From positions 5,208,001-5,272,000 of the forward strand of contig NZ_CP072600.1 of the NCBI RefSeq assembly GCF_019891175.1: a stretch of 64,000 nt of DNA, read 5' to 3'. Within the stretch, counting starts at the first letter, position 1. Every line of letters begins with the position of its first letter. Positions 37,482 to 45,633 of the stretch are shown piece after piece. Under the pieces are notes generated by a model. The model saw nothing but the letters and a program-made list of their open reading frames with translations. It was not told where the DNA came from and did no database searches. Origin of the DNA: Leptothermofonsia sichuanensis E412. Lineage in GTDB: Bacteria; Cyanobacteriota; Cyanobacteriia; Leptolyngbyales; Leptolyngbyaceae. Made by a program: the position numbers and the translations under genes.

Positions 37482-38773
37482 TCAAATACTGGCGAATACC
37501 AAGTAGCCTGCACCGGATGGGATTGACCTTGAGGCGAGTGATTCCCCTGGTAAAAGGCGATCTGCGCGATGTGGTGATTGATATTTCCCGCTTCAGTTCG
37601 CGCCTGCTTGGGCTGCATTCCCTGTTTAAGCAAGTTGCCTACGATGCCGGTGTCATCACCAGAGAGGATGCTGGTGCGGCGGCGATCGTCCAATTTCAGG
37701 CACAATTGCGGCAGGAAATTACCACCCACGACTCTTCTAAACCCACGATTTTTGTCTCTGCCTGCATGAGTCAGGCGGAGGGAGGAGGTTGGAAGTTTAA
37801 CGGTGGCATTAAAGAGTTCAACTGCCTGGTAAAACTGCTGCGGCAACATGGCTATGAGGCTTACATCGTCACCTATGACGGTACCTATGAACCCTGGTTA
37901 CTGGATCATCAACCCCACATTGCTCTGGATGAATTTCGGAGAGTGCTGAAAACGCATCAGAATGTTCGCTGTGTTACCTCCTGGGCAGAAGCAAAACCTT
38001 TTCTTCAGGTGTGCGATCGAGTTTACTACTGGAACATGGATTTGTGTTTCAGTGAGGATGAACATTTTCCCCTTTTAGCCAGTCTCTACCGTGATAAAAT
38101 TCAGAACACGGCTGGAATTTCGCGCACCATTCAGGCGTGGCATATGGCGTACTTCAACCGACCCTGTACGCTCCTGCCCAATTTAGTCGATGACAGCCTC
38201 TGGACCCCTGACGAAACCCGGCGTCAGCCTGACCGGGTAGGGTACATGGATGAAGGTCCCCACACGGATCGCTATCTCGCCATCATCCGAGACATCGCCA
38301 TTTCCCAGGGATTGGAACTGGAATTTATGCAGCTAAAAGGGTCTGAGGCAAAGATTCTGGAAGGAATGCGCTCCTGCTCCGTCTTTCTGACCCTGAATCT
38401 GGGCAAACATGAGCTTTGGGGGGAGGGTGGTCCCCTGCCACCCCTGGAAGCCATGGCAACGGGTTGTGTTCCAATTACGTTTGACATTCTGGGACCCAGA
38501 GAAATCATCCAGAGTGGATTTAATGGCATCATCGTGCCCCGCTACCGCCCCGATTTGATGGCAAAAGCACTGGTCAGGCTTTACAAGACAATGGATGAAA
38601 TTGAGCGGTTACGGCAGAATGCGCTGGCACTCTTCAATGCCTGCCACACCTTTGATGCCCGTTGGGAAGCGGTGAAAGCGTTTCTGGAATTGGGCGAACC
38701 AGCCGCAATGGTCTTAGAACCACTCAGCCAGGAGTTGACCGATAAAACTCCCACCGCTCTTGTTTCTTCCTGA
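37478..38773 (+). CDS. GT4-like glycosyltransferase
   Basis: 431 residues. The first 90 are unlike other GT4 proteins and basic/helical. A GT-B fold then runs from ACMSQAEGGGWKFNGGIKEF. The C-terminal half has GEGGPLPPLEAMATGCVPITFD, a GT4-type donor site where the first Glu of E-x7-E is likely the one in WGEGG. It begins inside the stop of the previous gene (4-base overlap). Confidence 0.8.
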   Translation: MIKYWRIPSSLHRMGLTLRRVIPLVKGDLRDVVIDISRFSSRLLGLHSLFKQVAYDAGVITREDAGAAAIVQFQAQLRQEITTHDSSKPTIFVSACMSQAEGGGWKFNGGIKEFNCLVKLLRQHGYEAYIVTYDGTYEPWLLDHQPHIALDEFRRVLKTHQNVRCVTSWAEAKPFLQVCDRVYYWNMDLCFSEDEHFPLLASLYRDKIQNTAGISRTIQAWHMAYFNRPCTLLPNLVDDSLWTPDETRRQPDRVGYMDEGPHTDRYLAIIRDIAISQGLELEFMQLKGSEAKILEGMRSCSVFLTLNLGKHELWGEGGPLPPLEAMATGCVPITFDILGPREIIQSGFNGIIVPRYRPDLMAKALVRLYKTMDEIERLRQNALALFNACHTFDARWEAVKAFLELGEPAAMVLEPLSQELTDKTPTALVSS

Positions 38774-38916
38774 TTTTGCAGGTTGGATTTCGCTGTGCTC
38801 AACTCAACAAAACAGACGCAACCAGATCAGCAATCGTGCTGGATTTCCGTTTTCACTCCAACCCGGCCTGCGCAAAATTTACTCGCAAGATTCACCAGTC
38901 AGATCAGGTAAACAGT

Positions 38917-40053
38917 ATGAGGCGATCGCGGTTTACATTTTGTGTCCCCAACTTAAACAAGGTGGACTATTTGCCCGCCTGCATTGAGAGCATTCTGGCG
39001 CAGGATTACCAGGACTGGCGCTGTGTATTTGTTGATGGCTATTCCACCGATGGCAGTTGGGAATACATACAACAGTTTGCTTCGGATCCCCGGTTTCTGT
39101 TACTGAGAGGATTGCGCCAGGGAATGTATGCCGATTGGAATGAATGTTTGAGGCATGTCGAGACAGAGTATTTCTACTTTTTAACCAGTGACGATACCTG
39201 CTTACCAGAACTTGCTTCCACTGCGATCGCTGCCCTCGATGCCCATCCATCAGTAGACGCCTGCCATTTTCAATTCAACCTCATCGACGAGACGGGAGCA
39301 ATTATGATTTCCCATCAAGCCCTGGTTGATAAAGCATTCAGTTTATACTCTGAGGGAAATCAGATCGCCCATTTACGTTCTGGAATGAGTGAATTTATGA
39401 TGCATTTTGTCTACCGGGCACTCTATCAGACGATCACTTCACTCGTATTCCGTCGTCGTGTGATTGAAGGGCTGGGAGAGTTTTCTTCCAGCTATGATGC
39501 AATTGGTGACTACGATTGGACCATGCGTTTAGGACTGTATACGGATATTCTTTTTATTCCCAAACTACTAGCGACCTGGCGGGTCTACACAGGACAGGCA
39601 ACCGAAGATGCCATGATGCCCCATATCACCAGTAACCTGCTGGCGATCGCCCAGAAAAACCTGGAACTGCTCAAACGCAGCGGCAAAGATCGCACCCTTA
39701 AACATCCACCTGACGATAGAGAAATCCTCTCAGACCTGCGCAACGAACACGCCTGCTCCCTGTACCGGGCGATCGTAGCTTCAAAAACACTCACCCAGGC
39801 ATTGAAACACCTGTCCTCTCTGCTCAAACACTATCCACTCTATCCCATCAAAAAGCTCCTCAACCGCCTCAGCCACAACCAGCTCTATTCCTATCCTGGC
39901 AGAACCTCCTTTGCCCACCAGCTCATTGCAACCTACGGTCTTGATTGGATTACCCCGACAGAAATTCCACAACTCAACTCTCAATTAATTCGGTGTGGGG
40001 CAATTCCCAGATCCCTGGCACCTGCGGAACTTACTTTAGCCGAATGGCCCTGA
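38917..40053 (+). CDS. GT2 family glycosyltransferase, C-terminus changed by a repeat insertion
   Basis: 378 residues from ATG 38917 (CAGG about 10 bases upstream), which fits the GT-A start RFTFCVPNLNKVDYLPACI; the open frame begins earlier at a TTG, 38776. Motifs: VFVDGYSTDGSWE and FLTSDDTCLPEL. The last codons (GAA TGG CCC TGA) belong to the terminal repeat of R1 copy C. Without that insertion the frame would continue for 19 codons (NYTQINKMPG...). The catalytic domain is unaffected. Confidence 0.85.
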   Translation: MRRSRFTFCVPNLNKVDYLPACIESILAQDYQDWRCVFVDGYSTDGSWEYIQQFASDPRFLLLRGLRQGMYADWNECLRHVETEYFYFLTSDDTCLPELASTAIAALDAHPSVDACHFQFNLIDETGAIMISHQALVDKAFSLYSEGNQIAHLRSGMSEFMMHFVYRALYQTITSLVFRRRVIEGLGEFSSSYDAIGDYDWTMRLGLYTDILFIPKLLATWRVYTGQATEDAMMPHITSNLLAIAQKNLELLKRSGKDRTLKHPPDDREILSDLRNEHACSLYRAIVASKTLTQALKHLSSLLKHYPLYPIKKLLNRLSHNQLYSYPGRTSFAHQLIATYGLDWITPTEIPQLNSQLIRCGAIPRSLAPAELTLAEWP

Positions 40054-40147
40054 CATAAGGGGTTAAAGATCTCCAACTCCTTGAAGAAGTTGAAGATCTG
40101 AGCAAGCGCATTTTAGCGAGTACATCTGGCTTAATTCAGTAACATCC
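40042..40147. repeat. MITE R1, copy C, overlapping the end of a glycosyltransferase gene
   Basis: 106 bp from GAATGGCCCTGA to TCAGTAACATCC, with the R1 palindrome (40068-40099) and the outer end GGCTTAATTCAGT. Flanks TACTTTAGCC (40032-40041) and CGCTTTAGCC (40148-40157) match in 8 of 10 bases, a decayed target duplication of the same length as in copy B. Confidence 0.82.
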
Positions 40148-40296
40148 CGCTTTAGCCAATTACACTCAGATCAACAAGATGCCAGGAATCCTGACTACCA
40201 GGTTGCACATCAACTGAGTAGTAACGGGTACCTGATTCGTAACCAGGTTTTCCCCTCCCCTCTTCCCTACCTCTAACAACCAACAACCAACAACTC

Positions 40297-40626
40297 CTCA
40301 CTCCTCATTTCTCACTCCTCATTTCTCACTCCTCATTTCTCACTCCTCATTTCTCACTCCTCATTTCTCACTCCTCATTTCTCACTCCTCATTTCTCACT
40401 CCTCATTTCTCACTCCTCATTTCTCACTCCTCATTTCTCACTCCTCATTTCTCACTCCTCATTTCTCACTCCTCATTTCTCACTCCTCATTTCTCACTCC
40501 TCATTTCTCACTCCTCATTTCTCACTCCTCATTTCTCACTCCTCATTTCTCACTCCTCATTTCTCACTCCTCATTTCTCACTCCTCATTTCTCACTCCTC
40601 ATTTCTCACTCCTCATTTCTCACTCC
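40297..40626. repeat. Perfect 14-bp tandem array (CTCACTCCTCATTT, 23 units)
   Basis: 23 identical 14-bp units (40297-40618) plus a partial unit, with no base change seen. It ends five bases before the ATG of the next glycosyltransferase. The unit is two heptamers, CTCACTC and CTCATTT, related to the array at 34333. Perfection implies very recent or ongoing amplification. Confidence 0.97.
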
Positions 40627-40630
40627 CCCC

Positions 40631-41806
40631 ATGTCTTCCCTCCCTATTCTCTCCATTGTCGAAAGCTACCTGGGACACCGAACCTACGGTGATCTGCTGC
40701 GGAATTACTTCAGCAACCATTCAGCCTGCCCAGCCGATCTTTACTGGTACAACGAAGACCGCACACTGCCAACTCGTATCATTAATCGTCTGTTCAGCCT
40801 TTGCATTCCCAACCGCTGGATACAGGAGCAAAATCTGGACCTGCGCTGGTTCCGCATCCAGTATGGCTTTGGTTACATGGCAAGACAACTGGCACTCCGC
40901 AAATTAAAACAAACCCGTTACGCTGCCCTCCATTTTCATACCCAGGCATTAGCACTGGCATCCCTGGATTTGATGAAAAAACTGCCAACCATCATCAGCC
41001 TGGACATGACCGCCGCCCAGGCATCCACCATCAAAACCCATCCCAACCTGAGATGGACCTATAGCCCCAACTGGTACTTAGAAAAACAAGTCTATGAAAC
41101 GGCGGCTAAAGTTGTTACCTTTTCTCAGGTCGCCCGTCAATCGGTTATCAACGACTACGACATCAATCCTGACAAAGTTCAGGTCATTTATCCAGGAGTC
41201 GATCTAACCAGAATCACTCCATCAGAAACCTCTTTCCCCCAGACTCCCTACCGCATTCTATTTGTCGGTGGTGACTTCCATCGCAAAGGTGGACAGGACC
41301 TGCTCACGGTCTTCCTGCAAACCTGTGCTGACCAGGCAGAATTACATCTGGTGACTCAGACTGATATTGACTGCTGCCATCCCAATGTTCACATTTATCG
41401 CAATATCACCGCGTACACCCCCGAATGGCTCACCCTTTATCGTCAGGCAAATGTGTTCATCATGCCAACCTGCGCCGAACCCTTTGGCTGGGTCTTTATT
41501 GAAGCAATGGCAGCCGGACTGCCCATCATTGCCACCCGCCTCAGTGCCATTCCCGAAATGGTTACCCACAACGACACGGGCTTTTTAATCGAACCGGGCG
41601 ATCGCGCTGCCCTCGCCCAACACCTCCGTGCTCTGATCGATAATCCCTCCCTGGGGCGAGCCATGGGCACCAGAGCGCGGACAGTGGCAGAACAGAAATT
41701 CAACGCCCATACCAACTTTCAAACCCTGGAATCTCTATTCATCAAACTAACCACCAGCAAATTAGACACCCAATTAGACACCCCCTATTCCTGTGCAATG
41801 GATTAA
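40631..41806 (+). CDS. GT4 family glycosyltransferase
   Basis: 391 residues. GT-B fold with [16 protein letters not shown] in the donor half and [14 protein letters not shown] as the E-x7-E motif. The C-terminus is Lys/Thr/Asp rich with a small LDTQLDTP repeat. The ATG follows a 14-mer array without a Shine-Dalgarno sequence, so its level could depend on array length (inference). Confidence 0.88.
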   Translation: MSSLPILSIVESYLGHRTYGDLLRNYFSNHSACPADLYWYNEDRTLPTRIINRLFSLCIPNRWIQEQNLDLRWFRIQYGFGYMARQLALRKLKQTRYAALHFHTQALALASLDLMKKLPTIISLDMTAAQASTIKTHPNLRWTYSPNWYLEKQVYETAAKVVTFSQVARQSVINDYDINPDKVQVIYPGVDLTRITPSETSFPQTPYRILFVGGDFHRKGGQDLLTVFLQTCADQAELHLVTQTDIDCCHPNVHIYRNITAYTPEWLTLYRQANVFIMPTCAEPFGWVFIEAMAAGLPIIATRLSAIPEMVTHNDTGFLIEPGDRAALAQHLRALIDNPSLGRAMGTRARTVAEQKFNAHTNFQTLESLFIKLTTSKLDTQLDTPYSCAMD

Positions 41807-41899
41807 ACCACCTGTGTTGTGAGTTCCCCAACCATCTTGAGTTTCACAACTCCCCCTCTCCCCTCTCCAAGCAATGAGGATTTTATGACCTGAAATCTC

Positions 41900-41992
41900 A
41901 CCACAGAGGCACAGAGAACACAGAGCAACTCCTCTGTGCCCTCCGTGTCTCTGTGGTTAGAGCTTTAAAGTTTTCGGTCTATTTAATCCACA
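41900..41992. repeat. ACCACAGAGGCACAGAG palindromic repeat
   Basis: ACCACAGAGGCACAGAGAA pairs with CTCCGTGTCTCTGTGGT, followed by a TCTATTTAATCCACA tail shared with the 29336 copy. It lies between two glycosyltransferase genes. Confidence 0.65.
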
Positions 41993-42077
41993 ATCCTGAC
42001 ACCAGCAACTCTCTGGATTTTAGATTTTGGATTTTGGATTCCGCTCTCACAACTAACAACGCCTTCCCATCCTTCCC

Positions 42078-43247
42078 ATGAAAATCCTCTTTACCTGTCA
42101 CTACAACTTCAACACCAACGCTGGCGCGGCAGGCGTAACCTGGCGGCTTGGTCAGGAATATGAACGGCTGGGGCATGAAGTGGACTATTACTCCTACGAC
42201 AGCCTGCCCCAACGACTCCATCCCCTGGCAAAAGTCGCTCTGTTCCCAGAATTTGTTGCCTGGCGAATTGCTGCCCTGGAGCGGCAAACAGGGGTCGATA
42301 TTGTCGATGCTTCAACGGGCGATGGCTGGTTGTGGGCAAGCTTTAACCGCAAGCGGCAGCACCGTCCGCTGATAATTGCCCGCTGTCACGGACTGGAACA
42401 CATTGAGCATGAGGAATATGTAGAGGAAGTGCAGCGGGGCAATCTCCAGTTTAGCTGGAAGTATCCGCTTTACCGGGGCAGCATTCGGCTCTGGGAAGCT
42501 GCTGCCTCCCTGCGTTATGCTGATTTAGCCTTGCTCCTGAATCAGCGCGATCGCGACTACACCATCGACAACCTGGGAGTCAGTCCCGACCATGCCCATG
42601 TGGTTGCCAATGGCATTCCAGAAACCTTCCTTAACCAGCCATTTGAATGCCTTCAGGCGAATGAACCGATTCGGATCGCTCAGATCAGCACCTACATTAT
42701 CCGTAAGGGGGTTCACTACGGCAGCCCTGCGCTGAATGCCATTCTCCAACGCTTTCCAGAAGTCGAAGTCAGTTTTTTAGGGACAGAGTGTTCAGCGGAT
42801 ATTGTGTACGCTGATTTTGATCCAGCCGTGCGCGATCGCATCAAAGTCGTTCCCCGTTACGATCACAATACATTACCTTCCCTGTTAAAAGGGCATCACA
42901 TCAAGCTATTGCCCACTATTGCAGAAGGATTTGGAGTAGCAATTATTGAAGCCATGGCCTGTGGTTTAGCCCCCATTACCACTGCCACACCGGGTCCCCT
43001 GGAAATTGTCCGGGATGGACAGAATGGCATCGTGGTTCCCTGCCGTGACAGTGCAGCGATCAAACAGGCACTGGAACAATTACTCACCCAGCGATCCTGC
43101 CTGGAGCGGTTACGCCGCAATGCCTACGAGACGGCTCAAACCTACAGTTGGTCCTGCATTGCCCGGCACAATCTTTTCCTATACGACCAGGCCCGTCAGT
43201 TAAGAGGTAGCTCCTATGACTGTCTTCAGCCCGCCGCAGGCGAGTGA
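42078..43247 (+). CDS. GT4 family glycosyltransferase
   Basis: 389 residues, MKILFTCHYNFNTNAGAAG onward. The donor half has ISTYIIRKGVHY and EGFGVAIIEAMACG (E-x7-E). The leader is pyrimidine-rich (CTTCCCATCCTTCCC before ATG) and lacks a Shine-Dalgarno sequence. The 3' end overlaps the next gene by 32 bp. Confidence 0.88.
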   Translation: MKILFTCHYNFNTNAGAAGVTWRLGQEYERLGHEVDYYSYDSLPQRLHPLAKVALFPEFVAWRIAALERQTGVDIVDASTGDGWLWASFNRKRQHRPLIIARCHGLEHIEHEEYVEEVQRGNLQFSWKYPLYRGSIRLWEAAASLRYADLALLLNQRDRDYTIDNLGVSPDHAHVVANGIPETFLNQPFECLQANEPIRIAQISTYIIRKGVHYGSPALNAILQRFPEVEVSFLGTECSADIVYADFDPAVRDRIKVVPRYDHNTLPSLLKGHHIKLLPTIAEGFGVAIIEAMACGLAPITTATPGPLEIVRDGQNGIVVPCRDSAAIKQALEQLLTQRSCLERLRRNAYETAQTYSWSCIARHNLFLYDQARQLRGSSYDCLQPAAGE

Positions 43248-44049
43248 TCCGGTGCGGGTAAAACCCGTCCTCCGTCCAATTTCGGTGGTAATCATTGCTC
43301 AGAATGAGCAGGAATGTATCGCCAATGCCATCCGCTCCTGCCAGCCTTTTGCAGAGGAGATTGTCGTCATCGATGGTGGGAGCCAGGATGAGACTCCTCA
43401 GATTGCTGCAAACCTGGGTTGTCAGGTCTATTTCAATCCCTGGTCTGGTTATGCCAATCAACGTAATTTTGGCGCAGACCAGGCAGTCAACGACTGGATC
43501 TTTTTTATCGATGCCGATGAAGTCGTTGATCAAAAACTGGCGGCGGCATTGCTGGACTGGCAGCGATCGCCCACCCTGCCAGCCCATGCCTTTTCAGCCC
43601 TCCGCATCGGTGACTTCTGGGATCAGTGGCTCGACTCCCAACCCGAATACCATACTCGCCTGTACGACAAACGCCTTTTTCGCATTAAAGATGTCCTGGT
43701 TCATGAAGGACCAGATCTTAAAAATGCACCTGTTGCGAAACTACCAGGAGTCATCTGGCATTATGGCTTTCGTGATGTCAGCGATCTCGTGATTCGGTTC
43801 AATCGCTACACCGATCTCGATGCTCAACAGGCCCATCACACGGGTCAACGATTTAACCTGCTCCGCCTGCTCTTCAAACCCCCCGCCAAGTTCATCCAGC
43901 AATACCTCTGGTACCGCATGGTTCGTCAGGGGTTAGCTGGCTTTTCCCTCTCTGTTCTCTGGAGCTACTACATCTTCTTAAAGGAGATCAAACTATACGA
44001 AATCGACTGGAAAGCCAGCAGGGCAGGGAGTGGAGGAGTCGAGGAGTAG
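43216..44049 (+). CDS. GT2 family glycosyltransferase (WaaE/KdtX-like)
   Basis: 277 residues. GT-A fold: ISVVIIAQNEQECI, EEIVVIDGGSQDET and IFFIDADEVVD (DxD), then ANQRNFGADQA. Close in layout to LPS beta-glucosyltransferases of the WaaE type. AAGAGG lies 10 bases before the ATG, inside the upstream gene, so translation is likely coupled. An R1 copy begins 5 bp after its stop. Confidence 0.88.
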   Translation: MTVFSPPQASDPVRVKPVLRPISVVIIAQNEQECIANAIRSCQPFAEEIVVIDGGSQDETPQIAANLGCQVYFNPWSGYANQRNFGADQAVNDWIFFIDADEVVDQKLAAALLDWQRSPTLPAHAFSALRIGDFWDQWLDSQPEYHTRLYDKRLFRIKDVLVHEGPDLKNAPVAKLPGVIWHYGFRDVSDLVIRFNRYTDLDAQQAHHTGQRFNLLRLLFKPPAKFIQQYLWYRMVRQGLAGFSLSVLWSYYIFLKEIKLYEIDWKASRAGSGGVEE

Positions 44050-44053
44050 AGAT

Positions 44054-44121
44054 GAATGTCACTGAATTAAGCCGACTGCGATCGCTCAGATCTCTAACTT
44101 CTCGAAGCAGTTGGAGATCTT
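44054..44121. repeat. MITE-like repeat R1, copy D (truncated)
   Basis: GAATGTCACTGAATTAAGCC followed by the palindrome AGATCTCTAACTTCT...AGCAGTTGGAGATCT. The other terminal repeat is missing. Same orientation as copy B. Confidence 0.75.
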
Positions 44122-44184
44122 TAGAACTGAAGATTGATGCTACCGGGAACTAACCACTAACCACTACCCCTCACCTCTCCCTCT

Positions 44185-45633
44185 ATGCTGTCCCAAACCG
44201 CCCCACCCCAACCCAGAAGCCCAATCGGTCTCCATCCGACTCTGGCATGGACAGCCATGCTGGGATTCGCCCTGTTTACCACAGCAGGCATTCTGGCTCA
44301 TGCAGGTGGGCTTCTGCGGCTGGCGTATCCAGCAGGAGCGTTTCTGGTCGGATTGTTTCTATTTGTGCGCTATCCCATCCTCTATCTGGGATTTACCTGG
44401 TGGGTCGCATTTCTGAGTCCCTTTGTGCGCCGGTTAATTGATTTTCAAAGTGGTTGGGTTGATCCCAGCCCGGTTTTGCTGGCACCGTTTCTGGTGATGA
44501 TGGTGTCCACCCTGACGGTCATTAAAAAGCTACCCCGATCTCTGCAAACAGGAGGCTTACCGCTGTTACTTTCCATTACAGGGGTGGTCTATGGGTTTCT
44601 GGTCGGTCTGATTAACCAGGAGCCAGCCGCCGCGATCGTGGCATTACTGAACTGGCTGGCTCCCATTCTGCTGGCGTTTCACCTGTTTGTGCACTGGCGC
44701 AACTATCCCCACTATCGCCAGAATATCCAGCGCGTGTTTGTCTGGGGGGTTTTGGTGACGGGGTCCTATGGTGTTTTGCAGTATTTGATTGCCCCAGAGT
44801 GGGATCGGTTCTGGCTGGTGAATACGGGATTACTGGCGTTTGGCACACCAGAACCCATGGCAATGAGAGTGTTTAGCACCATGAACTCACCCGGTCCCTT
44901 TGCCACCGTCATGATGGCAGGGCTGTTGCTGCTGTTCAGTAGCCAGAGCGTGATTCGGTTTCCGGCAGGGGCAGCCGGGTATCTGTCATTTCTGCTGTCA
45001 ATCGTGCGTTCTGCTTGGCTGGGTTGGGTTGTGGGGGTGATGACCTTTATTCCCTCACTCAAGCCGAAGCTCCAGATGCGGTTGGTGGTCACGATTATGG
45101 TGATGGCAATTTGCGTCATCCCGTTGATCAATATGGAACCGTTTGCCACGACCATCAACGCCCGGCTGCAAACCTTTACAAACACAGAAGCAGATGTCAG
45201 TTACAACGATCGCCTGTCCGGATACACGGAAATTTTAGGAGAGGCCCTGTCGCAAATTCCTGGGGAAGGGCTGGGATACGTTGTGCGGAGTGACAGCCTG
45301 GGAGCAAATGACAGCGGCATCCTCAGTATGTTCTTTTCCCTGGGCTGGTTTGGCACCCTTCCCTACCTGGGGGGAATTGTTTTGATGTTTTTCAGCCTGT
45401 TTCAAAGTACGGTTGGTCGATCTGATGCATTCATGAGTGCTGCCCGCGCCATTAGTTTAGGCGTATTCGCTCAAATTGGTTTGGGCAGTGCCACGGCAGC
45501 TCTTTCAGGTGTGGTTATGTGGTCCTTTGCCGGGCTGGCATTAGCGGCGCAACGCTATTACGACTATCAGCAGGCACAGGCAATTGCTGCTCAGTCAATC
45601 AGTTCCCAATTCGAGCGGGTGATTAAGCCATGA
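44185..45633 (+). CDS. O-antigen polymerase/ligase-like membrane protein (Wzy type)
   Basis: 482 residues with about ten to twelve membrane spans between 22 and 465 and a larger outer loop (about 300-390, with QTFTNTEADVSYNDRLSGY and PGEGLGYV), the shape of the Wzy_C/O-antigen ligase family. It would join lipid-linked repeat units on the outer face of the membrane. Assignment is by topology and locus, since such proteins share little sequence. Its stop overlaps the next ATG (ATGA). Confidence 0.75.
   Translation: MLSQTAPPQPRSPIGLHPTLAWTAMLGFALFTTAGILAHAGGLLRLAYPAGAFLVGLFLFVRYPILYLGFTWWVAFLSPFVRRLIDFQSGWVDPSPVLLAPFLVMMVSTLTVIKKLPRSLQTGGLPLLLSITGVVYGFLVGLINQEPAAAIVALLNWLAPILLAFHLFVHWRNYPHYRQNIQRVFVWGVLVTGSYGVLQYLIAPEWDRFWLVNTGLLAFGTPEPMAMRVFSTMNSPGPFATVMMAGLLLLFSSQSVIRFPAGAAGYLSFLLSIVRSAWLGWVVGVMTFIPSLKPKLQMRLVVTIMVMAICVIPLINMEPFATTINARLQTFTNTEADVSYNDRLSGYTEILGEALSQIPGEGLGYVVRSDSLGANDSGILSMFFSLGWFGTLPYLGGIVLMFFSLFQSTVGRSDAFMSAARAISLGVFAQIGLGSATAALSGVVMWSFAGLALAAQRYYDYQQAQAIAAQSISSQFERVIKP

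Noticed and set aside
40297-40626. CRISPR array
   Set aside because: The units are 14 bp, directly adjoining and identical, with no spacers; this is a simple tandem repeat.
34333-40626. Yfr1-like small RNA because of the string ACTCCTCAC
   Set aside because: The match is only nine bases of a low-complexity repeat and lacks the two flanking hairpins of Yfr1.
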